From NCBI GenBank assembly GCA_937896665.1, contig CALBNS010000001.1:1-29093 (forward strand): DNA of 29,093 nt. Direction: 5' to 3'. Shown piece after piece: positions 1 to 8,700 of the stretch (position 1 is the first letter of the stretch; each line of letters starts with the position of its first letter). Source of the stretch: an uncultured Clostridia bacterium (GTDB lineage: Bacteria > Bacillota > Clostridia > Lachnospirales > Lachnospiraceae). The notes below the pieces were generated by a model that saw nothing but the letters and a program-made list of their open reading frames with translations, ran no database searches and had not been told where the DNA came from. The translations under genes and the position numbers were made by a program.

Positions 1-39
1 AATACGTCCAAAACCATTAATCGCTACTTTTACTGCCAT
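1..39 (-). CDS. gap: Glyceraldehyde-3-phosphate dehydrogenase, N-terminal 13 codons (runs off the window)
   Basis: The minus strand reads MAVKVAINGFGRI from an ATG at position 39 to the window edge. This is the characteristic first strand and GxGRI turn of the NAD-binding Rossmann domain of GAPDH, the glycolytic enzyme that oxidises glyceraldehyde 3-phosphate. The start is supported by an AGGAGG Shine-Dalgarno eight bases upstream and by a promoter about 100 bp further up. Only the extreme N-terminus is present, so nothing can be said about the active site. Confidence 0.85.
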   Translation of the reverse strand, partial: MAVKVAINGFGRI

Positions 40-138
40 GATTAATTCCTCCTAATGTTTAATTAATATTTAATTACTGTTTCACAGCGCTTATGTAATG
101 AAAGCATTCGGATTGTTAAACTTTCATCACACATACTG

Positions 139-167
139 ATTGTACTAAAAATAGTGCCAAATTTCAA
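139..167 (-). promoter_or_regulatory. Sigma-A-type promoter for gap
   Basis: On the minus strand a TTGAAA -35 box (162-167) is separated by 17 bp from a TACAAT -10 box (139-144). It lies in the 143-bp gap between the phosphatase gene and gap and points at gap. The predicted leader is about 95 nt. Confidence 0.6.
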
Positions 168-182
168 GTCTATTTTTCAAAT

Positions 183-986
183 TTATGGAAGTTGATTAAA
201 AATCGACTTCCTCCCCTTAAATTCTGTATAGTATTTATATCCACACTCTCGTAAAATACTGCTTACTCTTGCAAAATTATATGCTATATGCTCTGGTTTG
301 TGACCGTCAGAGCCAATGGTAATAATCTCTCCACCAAGCTCTTTATATCGTTTTAGCACATCGGAATGCGGGTGTCCAAACGGCAGACCATACTTAAATC
401 CTGCCGTATTGAATTCCAGTCCTTTTCCGTGTGTAATCAGGTATTTTAAGATGTCATCAATGATTTCAGAAAACCTTGCATAAGAATATTCCTGCCACCT
501 TGTCTTTCCATATCGTACGATATAGTCCAGATGCCCAAGTACATCGAAATCAGAAATTGCTTTAATATCTGCAAGCGTCTCTTCAAAGGCCTGAGCATAC
601 ATCTGTGCATCTCCATGACCTTCAAAAAATTCTTTATAATACGGATCCCGACCATGTATAATATGAACGGAGCCAATTACAAAATCAAAAGGATAAGCAG
701 GTACATATTGGTGATAAAATTCAGCCAAATGTGGCTGCAGACCAATTTCTACTCCAATACGCACATCAATCTGTCCCTTATACTTTTCTTGTAGTTCTTT
801 GAGTTCCTGAAAATACCTTTCTGTATCTAATTGAAATTCGTGAGATTCTCCCAGGTAATCCTTATCATAATGATCCGTAATGCAAATCCGTTCTAATCCA
901 CGCTCAATCGCAGCCTTAATCATGTTTTCCGGCATTGTATCTGAATCCGTTGAAAAGTTAGTATGCATATGAAAATCTGCTTTCAT
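183..986 (-). CDS. PHP-domain phosphatase, histidinol-phosphatase (HisJ/HisK) type
   Basis: 267 residues, the usual length of the monofunctional PHP histidinol phosphatases that hydrolyse L-histidinol phosphate in histidine synthesis. The metal-binding motifs of the PHP TIM-like barrel are visible in order: DFHMHT (H6, H8), TDH (D38, H39), GVEIG, GSVH, LGHLD and the C-terminal GSDGH. No other his gene is nearby, so the substrate is assigned from the family only; a broader sugar- or nucleotide-phosphate phosphatase is possible. Its Shine-Dalgarno (GGAGA) lies inside the end of mnmA, and the start is 2 bp past the mnmA stop, so the two are probably translationally coupled as the distal genes of the Fe-S operon. 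Confidence 0.82.
   Translation of the reverse strand: MKADFHMHTNFSTDSDTMPENMIKAAIERGLERICITDHYDKDYLGESHEFQLDTERYFQELKELQEKYKGQIDVRIGVEIGLQPHLAEFYHQYVPAYPFDFVIGSVHIIHGRDPYYKEFFEGHGDAQMYAQAFEETLADIKAISDFDVLGHLDYIVRYGKTRWQEYSYARFSEIIDDILKYLITHGKGLEFNTAGFKYGLPFGHPHSDVLKRYKELGGEIITIGSDGHKPEHIAYNFARVSSILRECGYKYYTEFKGRKSIFNQLP
187..211 (-). terminator. Hairpin overlapping the 3' end of the PHP gene
   Basis: An 11-bp stem (187-197 with 201-211, one G-U pair) with a 3-nt loop covers the last codons of the phosphatase gene and ends just before its stop. On the minus strand it is followed only by an AT-rich stretch with no clean T-run, so it is a candidate terminator or 3' stabilising hairpin for the rrf2-nifS-nifU-mnmA-PHP transcript. 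Confidence 0.45.
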
Positions 987-988
987 TT

Positions 989-2074
989 CTATCTGTCTCC
1001 TATAATCGTACCGCCGCCAAGTACATGCTCACCATCATAGAAAACAACTGCCTGTCCCGGCGTGATAGCTCTCTGTTGTTCTTCAAATGTGCACAGCACT
1101 TCATCCTCATCAGTCATCTTAATCGTACACCATGCACCCTTGTGATTGTAGCGGATTTTCGCCCACACGCGCTTCTCACCCTCCAACCTTTCTATCGACA
1201 TAAAATTCAGCCGGTTAGCACGTACATAAATTGACATGGAATCTTCATTGGTTCCAATGACTACTTCATTTGTCTCCGGACGGATTTCGATCACAAATGC
1301 CGGATAACCAAGTGCAAGTCCAAGACCTTTTCTCTGTCCTACTGTATAGCGTGTAATTCCTTTGTGCTGTCCTAAGACTTTACCGTCTAGTGTCACAAAA
1401 TTGCCGGTTGGAATTTTTTTATCCAATGTTGTCTCGATAAATTCTGCATAGTTGCCATCCGGCACAAAACAAATATCCTGACTGTCCGGTTTATTAGCTA
1501 CTCTGAGATTAATTCTCTCTGCAATCTCACGCACTTCATCTTTAGTATATTCACCTACGGGCATCAAAGTATGCTTTAGCTGTTCCTGTGTCAGATTATA
1601 AAGTGCATATGTCTGGTCTTTTGCAAGCGTTGCGGAACGTCTAAGACTATATCTGCCATTGTCTAACTTATCAATTCTTGCATAGTGTCCTGTCGCAATA
1701 TAATCCGCACCAATATCCATGCTGCGTTTCAGCAAGGATTCCCATTTCACATAACGGTTACAGGCGATACAAGGGTTCGGTGTTCTGCCATTTAAATACT
1801 CGTCTATAAAATAATCGATGACGTTTTCCTTGAATTCTTTTTTGAAATTCATAACATAATATGGAATTCCCAAATCATTGGCAACCCTTCTCGCATCATC
1901 TACGGCACTCAATCCGCAGCATCCACCGTTTTCCTCTTCAACTGTGCGTTCTTCGTCCTGCCAGATTTGCATCGTCACACCAATCACATCATATCCTTGT
2001 TCTTTCAAAAGATAAGCTGCAACTGACGAATCTACTCCACCCGACATGCCAACTACTACCTTTTTCTTTTCCAT
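989..2074 (-). CDS. mnmA: tRNA-specific 2-thiouridylase MnmA
   Basis: 361 residues from the ATG at 2074. MnmA adenylates U34 of tRNA-Lys, -Glu and -Gln and inserts sulfur to give 2-thiouridine. The PP-loop GMSGGVDSS (9-17) binds ATP. The two catalytic cysteines are C102 in NPCIAC and C202 in DSQDICF; TGHYAR and DQTYAL are also typical. An in-frame extension of 46 codons upstream exists but is Lys/Arg-rich and lies inside nifU, whereas the chosen start has an AGGGG ribosome site and the family N-terminus. It starts 13 bp after nifU, next to the desulfurase that can supply its sulfur. Confidence 0.96.
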   Translation of the reverse strand: MEKKKVVVGMSGGVDSSVAAYLLKEQGYDVIGVTMQIWQDEERTVEEENGGCCGLSAVDDARRVANDLGIPYYVMNFKKEFKENVIDYFIDEYLNGRTPNPCIACNRYVKWESLLKRSMDIGADYIATGHYARIDKLDNGRYSLRRSATLAKDQTYALYNLTQEQLKHTLMPVGEYTKDEVREIAERINLRVANKPDSQDICFVPDGNYAEFIETTLDKKIPTGNFVTLDGKVLGQHKGITRYTVGQRKGLGLALGYPAFVIEIRPETNEVVIGTNEDSMSIYVRANRLNFMSIERLEGEKRVWAKIRYNHKGAWCTIKMTDEDEVLCTFEEQQRAITPGQAVVFYDGEHVLGGGTIIGDR

Positions 2075-2087
2075 ACCGGTTCCCCTA

Positions 2088-2528
2088 TTAATATTCTTCT
2101 TCCTCTTCTTCATCCTCATGGATGTCAGATTTTGGTTTTTCAAGCCCTTCAATCTTAATGCCTTTTTTCTCAGCATAATCCCAAAGTGCCGCATGGATTG
2201 CTTCTTCTGCAAGTAAGGAGCAGTGTACTTTTACCGGTGGAAGTCCATCTAATGCTTCCATAACTGCACGATTTGTAACTTTAAGTGCCTCATAAATTGA
2301 TTTTCCCTTTACCAATTCCGTTGCCATACTGCTTGTTGCTACTGCGGCACCACAACCAAACGTTTTAAATTTAACATCACGGATAATTTCATTCTCGTCA
2401 ATATCAAGATAAATTCTCATGATATCACCGCATTTTGCATTTCCTACTGTTCCTACTCCACTGGCATTTTCAATTTCTCCTACATTTCTTGGGTTTTGAA
2501 AATGATCCATAACTTTTTCTGTGTACAT
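2088..2528 (-). CDS. nifU: Fe-S cluster assembly scaffold, IscU/NifU N-terminal type
   Basis: 146 residues. This scaffold receives sulfur from the desulfurase and iron, builds a [2Fe-2S] or [4Fe-4S] cluster and passes it to target proteins. The three ligand cysteines are visible: C33 (NAKCGD), C59 (FGCGAA) and C103 (VHCSLL), with D35 beside the first. The protein lacks the C-terminal Nfu domain of long NifU, so it is the short IscU-like form used by many Clostridia. The C-terminus is an unusual run of acidic residues. It begins 3 bp after nifS ends, so the two are co-translated. Confidence 0.94.
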   Translation of the reverse strand: MYTEKVMDHFQNPRNVGEIENASGVGTVGNAKCGDIMRIYLDIDENEIIRDVKFKTFGCGAAVATSSMATELVKGKSIYEALKVTNRAVMEALDGLPPVKVHCSLLAEEAIHAALWDYAEKKGIKIEGLEKPKSDIHEDEEEEEEY

Positions 2529-2531
2529 AAT

Positions 2532-3725
2532 TTACTCTCCTTTTTTCTGTTGCTTTCTTACAAAATCTTCATATAATGGTGACATGTTTCTCAAATGTGC
2601 CACAATTTCTTTCAGATTATCTACTACAAAATCAATATCTTCTTTCGTTGTCTCCTCACTGAGTGTAAGTCTCAGTGAACCATGTGCAATCTCATGCGGA
2701 AGCCCGATCGCCAACAATACATGTGATGGATCTAATGAACCCGATGTGCAGGCCGAACCACTCGATGCACAAATTCCCTTCATATCAAGCATAATCAATA
2801 ATGATTCACCTTCGATAAAACGGAAGCTGAAGTTCGCATTATTAGGCAGACGTTTCTCTTTATGCCCGTTCAGTCTGCAATATGGTATTTCCTGTAGAAC
2901 ACGTCCGATTAAATAATCTCTCAGCTCATATTCTCTTGCAGTTCTTTCTGCCATTGTACGTATAGCACGTTCTGTCGCTGTTCCTAATCCAACAATTCCA
3001 GGTACGTTTTCTGTGCCGGCACGGCGCTTTCTTTCCTGTGCTCCTCCATGTACAAAAGAACGGATTTTTACACCTTTCCGAATATATAAGAAACCGATTC
3101 CTTTTGGTCCGTTCAGCTTGTGTCCACTCGCACTCAACATATCAATATGATACTCATTTACATCGATCGGAACTTGTCCAAATGCCTGTACTGCATCTGT
3201 ATGGAACAATATGCCCCTTTCATGTGCAATTTCTCCAATCTCTTTAATTGGCTGAATTGTTCCAATTTCATTATTGGCAAACATTACAGAAATCAGAATT
3301 GTTGTTGGGCGAATTGCTGCCTTCAATTCATCTAATTTCACAACACCGTCTTCATCTACATCTACATAAGTCACTTCAAAACCACGTTTATCCAGATATT
3401 CGGCCGTGTGCAAAACCGCATGATGCTCAATCTTTGTCGTAATAATGTGATTTCCTTTATTTTGATATGCTTCGGCCGTTGCTTTCAAAGCCCAGTTATC
3501 TGATTCAGAACCACCAGCCGTAAAATAAATCTCATTTGCATTCGCACCCAACGCTTCTGCAATTGTTTCACGGTGTTTTGTAATCGCCTCTTTTCCCTTT
3601 GAAGCGAACTGATAAACACTGGACGGATTACCATATGTTTCTGCAAAAAACGGGAGCATTGCTTCCACTACCTCCGGATCTGTCTTTGTAGTCGCCGCAT
3701 TGTCCAGATAAATATATTTATTCAT
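2532..3725 (-). CDS. nifS: Cysteine desulfurase, NifS/IscS family
   Basis: 397 residues from the ATG at 3725, which follows a strong AGGAGG. An eight-codon in-frame extension has no ribosome site and overlaps the rrf2 gene. It is a PLP enzyme that converts cysteine to alanine and leaves a persulfide for Fe-S assembly and tRNA thiolation. Visible signatures are YLDNAATT at the N-terminus, SASGHKLNGPKG with PLP-lysine K203, and the mobile-loop nucleophile C326 in SGSACTSG. Its position between the Rrf2 regulator and the IscU-like scaffold supports a role in general Fe-S biogenesis and in donating sulfur to MnmA. Confidence 0.95.
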   Translation of the reverse strand: MNKYIYLDNAATTKTDPEVVEAMLPFFAETYGNPSSVYQFASKGKEAITKHRETIAEALGANANEIYFTAGGSESDNWALKATAEAYQNKGNHIITTKIEHHAVLHTAEYLDKRGFEVTYVDVDEDGVVKLDELKAAIRPTTILISVMFANNEIGTIQPIKEIGEIAHERGILFHTDAVQAFGQVPIDVNEYHIDMLSASGHKLNGPKGIGFLYIRKGVKIRSFVHGGAQERKRRAGTENVPGIVGLGTATERAIRTMAERTAREYELRDYLIGRVLQEIPYCRLNGHKEKRLPNNANFSFRFIEGESLLIMLDMKGICASSGSACTSGSLDPSHVLLAIGLPHEIAHGSLRLTLSEETTKEDIDFVVDNLKEIVAHLRNMSPLYEDFVRKQQKKGE

Positions 3726-3736
3726 GTCTTTTCCTC

Positions 3737-4195
3737 CTAGTTGTTGCACTTCTTTTGTGCAAATGTATTTTGCTCCTGAATACTCTTACTCTCATCTACA
3801 AGCTGTTTCAGGCTAATCTCGTTCACCGTCCGATTGATACTTTCATTAATCTTTTTCCAGACATACTTTGTCACGCATACGTCTGCCGCCTGACATGTCT
3901 CGTGCTCCTGATACGCAGCACACTCTACCGGCTCAAGTTTCCCTTCCAATGCCCTTAATATGTCACCGACCGAAATATCATTAACATCTTTTGCCAGTAC
4001 ATATCCTCCCGAAGCACCTCGAATACTTTTTATCAGTCCGGCCTTCTTCATTAATGTCATCAACTGTTCCAGATATCGTTCTGACAATCCCTGTCGCGTT
4101 GCAATACTGCCAATTGACACCGGTTCTACCTCACTATATACTGCTAAATCAATTAAAGCACGTAAACCATAGCGGCCCTTTGTCGATATTTTCAA
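3737..4195 (-). CDS. Rrf2-family transcriptional regulator, IscR-like, three-cysteine type
   Basis: 152 residues from a TTG at 4195. This start gives the family N-terminus (KISTKGRYGLRAL) and has AAGGTGA just upstream; an ATG 11 codons earlier has no ribosome site. The winged helix spans roughly residues 1-80, with the recognition helix near LSERYLEQLM and the wing at RGASGGYVLA. Three cysteines (C92, C101, C107) have spacing close to the [2Fe-2S] ligands of IscR and NsrR, so it probably senses Fe-S status; CymR-type regulators lack them. First gene of the nifS-nifU-mnmA operon, it likely autoregulates through a site at the transcription start. Confidence 0.9.
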   Translation of the reverse strand: MKISTKGRYGLRALIDLAVYSEVEPVSIGSIATRQGLSERYLEQLMTLMKKAGLIKSIRGASGGYVLAKDVNDISVGDILRALEGKLEPVECAAYQEHETCQAADVCVTKYVWKKINESINRTVNEISLKQLVDESKSIQEQNTFAQKKCNN

Positions 4196-4240
4196 GGTCT
4201 CACCTTCTTCTTTTTTAATTCCTAGCATTTCACTAGGGTT

Positions 4241-4253
4241 TACTCTTTTAGTA
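4241..4253. promoter_or_regulatory. Candidate operator of the Rrf2 regulator
   Basis: A short inverted repeat TACT-N5-AGTA begins at the edge of the -10 box and covers the predicted transcription start. A protein bound here would block the promoter, as expected for Rrf2 autoregulation. The arms are only four bases, so the call is inferential. Confidence 0.4.
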
Positions 4254-4281
4254 GGATACCACCCTCTTTCTGTTCTGTCAA
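4253..4281 (-). promoter_or_regulatory. Sigma-A promoter of the rrf2-nifS-nifU-mnmA operon
   Basis: The minus strand carries a perfect TTGACA (4276-4281), a 17-bp spacer and TATCCT (4253-4258). The predicted transcription start is near 4246, about 50 nt upstream of the TTG start of the regulator. Confidence 0.75.
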
Positions 4282-4328
4282 GAGCATTGCCTGAATATCT
4301 TATAAAGATTAATTATACAGGTGGATAC

Positions 4329-5654
4329 ATGTCTAATAAAAATGCGATTTTAAAAGGAACTCTGCTGCTTACAGTTACTGGATTTGTCAGTCGATTTATT
4401 GGATTCTTTTTCCGTATGTTTTTAAGCCACACCTTTGGGGAAGAAAATGTAGGTCTTTACCATCTCATTTTCCCAATCTATGCCCTTGGTCTTTCTTTTG
4501 CAACTGCCGGTATCCAAACAGCAATCTCTAGATGTGCAGCGTACAAAGTCACTTTAAAACAAGAAAAAGAAGCACGCAGGATATTATATGCAGGACTTAT
4601 AATTTCCCTTTCGCTCTCTGTAGTCACGGGACTTTTGCTCCAAATAAACGCTGAATGGATTTCTGTCCATGTAATAGGAGATGCTCGATGTGAACCACTC
4701 CTTATTGTAATTTCATATGCATTTCCATTTGCATCACTTCACAGTTGTATCTGTGGTTATTATTTAGGATTAAAAAAGACATGGGTTCCCGCCATATCAC
4801 AGTTGATCGAACAAGTTGTTCGTGTACTCGCTGTATATATCTTTTACCTGATTGCCTTGAAACATAACCAAAAAATCGGCATTTTTTTGGCGGTTCTAGG
4901 ACTTGTTGTTGGAGAAATTTTTTCCTCTATGTTTTGTTTTAAATGTTTTTGTGAAAAGAAATCTCTGGGACAGTTTCGTTTTCCATTCAAAAAAAGCCTG
5001 CCTTTTATCAAAGAACTGCTTACACTTGCCATTCCACTGACATCAAACCGTATTCTTTTAAACATCTTACAAAGCGTGGAAGCCATCTCTATCCCTTTTC
5101 GTTTAAAGCAATATGGTTACACCACTTCTGAAGCACTGAGTACATATGGGGTACTTACAGGGATGGCGATTCCCTGCATCTTGTTTCCTTCTGCAATAAC
5201 GAATTCTTTCTCGACAATGTTACTTCCGACGGTTGCAGAAATTCAGGCTTCTGCGAAAACCAAACAATTAAAATCACTGATTAAAACCGTTGTATTTTCC
5301 TGCTTTTTCCTTGGTTTTTCCTGCTGTCTTATCTTTCTCTTTTTCGGGAGATGGATTGGGAGCACTTTATTTCACAGCCGATTAGCAGGGGATTTCATAC
5401 TCACACTTGCGTGGATCTGTCCGTTTTTGTACTTAAATACAACACTAATCAGCACAATCAATGGACTGGGAAAAGCAACAACTTCTTTGCTCATTAACAC
5501 ATCAGGACTCTTGATTCGCATTCTTAGTATTATATTGGTTATACCCAAAATCGGGATGAAAGGATATCTTTGGGGATTATTACTCAGCCAGCTCGTGGTT
5601 ACCGTTGCAGGTATTGTCTTTTTAATTTGGTATATCAGGAAAAGTCACTACTGA
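4329..5654 (+). CDS. SpoVB-like polysaccharide/lipid flippase (MOP superfamily)
   Basis: 441 residues from the ATG at 4329, chosen over an ATG 14 codons upstream because AGGTGG stands just before it. It is almost wholly hydrophobic, with about a dozen or more membrane segments and the N-terminal pattern of the SpoVB/MurJ branch (GTLLLTVTGFVSRFIGFFFR). Relatives move lipid-linked precursors across the membrane; SpoVB is needed for spore cortex formation in Bacillus. Clostridia carry several paralogues, so the exact substrate is unknown. It is the only intact plus-strand gene here, divergent from the rrf2 operon across a 133-bp gap. I see no convincing promoter for it. Confidence 0.85.
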   Translation: MSNKNAILKGTLLLTVTGFVSRFIGFFFRMFLSHTFGEENVGLYHLIFPIYALGLSFATAGIQTAISRCAAYKVTLKQEKEARRILYAGLIISLSLSVVTGLLLQINAEWISVHVIGDARCEPLLIVISYAFPFASLHSCICGYYLGLKKTWVPAISQLIEQVVRVLAVYIFYLIALKHNQKIGIFLAVLGLVVGEIFSSMFCFKCFCEKKSLGQFRFPFKKSLPFIKELLTLAIPLTSNRILLNILQSVEAISIPFRLKQYGYTTSEALSTYGVLTGMAIPCILFPSAITNSFSTMLLPTVAEIQASAKTKQLKSLIKTVVFSCFFLGFSCCLIFLFFGRWIGSTLFHSRLAGDFILTLAWICPFLYLNTTLISTINGLGKATTSLLINTSGLLIRILSIILVIPKIGMKGYLWGLLLSQLVVTVAGIVFLIWYIRKSHY

Positions 5655-5659
5655 CACAA

Positions 5660-5700
5660 ATTGGGGACATAGCAAGAATCAATCTTACTATGCCCCCAAT
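5660..5700. terminator. Bidirectional hairpin between spoVB-like gene and sialidase gene
   Basis: A 13-bp stem with one mismatch (ATTGGGGACATAG at 5660-5672 with its complement at 5688-5700) closes a 15-nt loop that can itself pair a little. It lies between two convergent genes, 5 bp after one stop and 22 bp after the other. T-runs are weak on both sides. Confidence 0.65.
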
Positions 5701-5722
5701 TATAGATTTCAGTTAAATTAAA

Positions 5723-8700
5723 TTATCTAACCCTTCTCTTTCTGATTACTAAGATAACGCAAGCTGCTACGATTAACATTACCCAAACTATCATAGATGT
5801 TGCATCTCCTGTTTGAACATTATCTTTGTTATCTTTATCCTTGCTGTTTTCGTCATCTTTGTTGTCTTTGTCCGTTTCTTCCGGTGTTCCTGGTTTTACA
5901 GGTACTTTCTCAACTTCAGCCTTGATAGCTTCTGTTGCTGCTTCTACCGCTGCCACTGCATTTGCAACTTCGTCCACAGTCGCTGTATCATCAGCCAACA
6001 CTGCTTTTAAAGCTTCCATTGCTGTAACATATTTTGCCCAGCCAGCTGCAGAACCATATTTTTCTTCGCTATAGTAGCTCAGACAACCCTCATAATATTT
6101 CTGAGTTTCTTCTTTGTCTTCTATTGTTGCTGGCAGTTTTGGAAGGACCTCCGTAACCTTATCACCACATACAGAACATGTCTTTTCTTTTGAACCTTCT
6201 TCTTTTGTAGCAGCTTCTTTTACAACTACCCAGTCACCATATGTGTGTTCTCCTGTTGCTGGAATTGTCTCACCTTGTGATACTGTCACATGACAATCCT
6301 TACATACCGTATCACCTGTATATCCTGCTTCTGTACAAGTAGCTTCTTTTGCATTCTGAACTTCTGTATTTGTGTGTTGACACTCTTGTACAGCAGTTAC
6401 TGTAATATTATACGTCGTTCCACCGGCTATGATAGATGTGGTACCCTCTGCCTTTGCTTCAATCACAATACCTTTTACCGGTTGATAGAAATTCCAGTCA
6501 TTATCACTCGAGCTATATGCTGCTACTTTTGTATTTGATCCTGCCCAATTGTTCAAGTAATAACCATTTCCTGATACTTGGTAATTTTGAACGTTAGAAT
6601 TTCTAACTCCGATTACAAGTGTCTGTGCTGTATCTGAAAGAGTTACACTTTGTCCGTTGATATTGATGTATTTTCCATTCCCATCCTGAATTGTATATCC
6701 ACCAGTTACTTCTTGAACTGTCCACATATCTTCTGAAAGAACTGCTTTTGCGAAGTTTACAGCTTTCATTCCTAAACCATTTGGCGAACCAGTTACAGCG
6801 GTATTAGTCATAATGTGTGAAGTGTTACCGATTAGGTATTTACCTGATGTTACTTTCGAAGAAGCTTCATATGGTGGTAACACTGTATTTTCTGAGATTT
6901 CAACCAATGTTTGTGTTGAATCAGATTTCATCAATTCACCTTTTACTACGTATGTATCACCAACTTCTAACGAAATGTTCTTCACTTCATTTTCAACGTC
7001 GACGTAGTATGTAACATCTCCGATTTTAACAGAAGTACTTCCTTCTGCTACACCTGTAAATATAATTTCAGATGTTGTTTTTGGTTCAATATAACCTGCA
7101 ACTTTTGCAACGTATTCATAGTTTGATGCGTTACGTGCCGGACGAAGTACATAATAGTTGTTATCTGTAGCCTGTCTAGCGATTAAGTATTTTCCGCCAT
7201 CTTCGATTGCATCTAAGGATGCTACTTTTGCATATCCAGGAATTACTGAATTCTCCGGTGCCGATTCTGATTTCACATAGATTTCAAATAAATCTCCATC
7301 TCCACATGAACTACCACATCTGTCAAAATGTAATTTTGCTGTATTATCGTAGTAGAAATGTAAATGAGTTCCACTGCTAAAGCTTACATCTTTAAATCTA
7401 AATGTTCCTGCTTGCGAACCTTCAAGAATGTTGATGTTAGATGCAGTATCCTTTGTTGGTGCCTGTGCTGAGCTTTGGATGTTCAATGAAACTGTTGAAC
7501 CATCTGCTGTTGTTCCAGAAATTGTATATTGGTTATCTGTTCCTGTACTTGTAAATGTAAATTCACAATCTCTTGCTTTTACTAGTTCCTCTACGTCAAA
7601 TCTTCCTGTTGCTGAAGCTAATTGTACGCCTAACTCTTTTTGACCGGCTTTAAGTTCTGTCACTTTTGCAACATGTGTAAAGTTAGTTGTAGTAGTTGTA
7701 GGGTGTAAGATGTAGTAGTTATTATCGTTTGCCTTTGCTGCAATAAGGTATTTTCCACCATCTCTAATTGCATCTACTTTTGCATATCCTTCAATTGGTG
7801 AATTAGTTGGAGCTGAATCCGATTTTTCAAAGATTTCCAAATAGCAATCATCTACTACTGTACTATTTCTATCAAAATACAATTTAGCCGTGTTTGTTCT
7901 CCAGAAGTATAAATATCCACCATTGCTAGCTGTTTTTCCATTATCATAGAATGTGAATTTAGCATCCGTGCTGTGCTTAGCAACTGTAATTGCTGCTGAG
8001 TCTGTCTTATTAGGAACGTTATTTCCTGATGATTGATGTAAGTATACTGTTGTCCCATCTGCTACAGATGAAATTGTGTACTGATTTTGAGTTCCTGTAC
8101 TTGTAAATGTATATTCACAATCACTAACATTCACTGTATCACCATTAAATGTTCCTGCTGCTGTAGCTAACTGAGCTTGTAATTCAGTTGATGTATTTTC
8201 TTCTGCGCTTTCACAAGTTACTGTAACTGTTGCGATATCTGTATCTATACCTGATAAATCAGCATTGCTAAAGTCGCCATCTACTGTATATGTTTTGGTA
8301 TCTCCCATACGAAGTTTAACGATTTCATATGTCTCTTCTGAAGTAACATATACTATTACTTTTGCAGTATTTGTGCCATCAGTGATTGTAACTACTGATT
8401 GTCCAAGACCTGCTACTGCACTATCTGCTGCAATCGTTACAGCATTGCCATTTAAAGAAACACCTGCTACATCTATTTTTGAAGATTCAGCCTGTAATGT
8501 TCCTACAATTGAACCTTCAACGTCTAATGTTACAGATTCACCTGGTTTTAAAACGACTGATGAAGTAATATTTCCTTCGCCATCAGCACACCAGATGTTT
8601 CCAATAGCCGCACCCTTTACAACATCAGTAATCGCAATATTTTTATATGAAATTGCAGTACCGGCGCTTTCATACAAAAGACCAAGAGAACCATCAATCA

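Noticed and set aside
7076..8179. CRISPR or simple DNA repeat in the sialidase gene
   Set aside because: The repeat is at protein level with period 184 residues and diverged copies; no short identical repeats with spacers were seen anywhere in the window.
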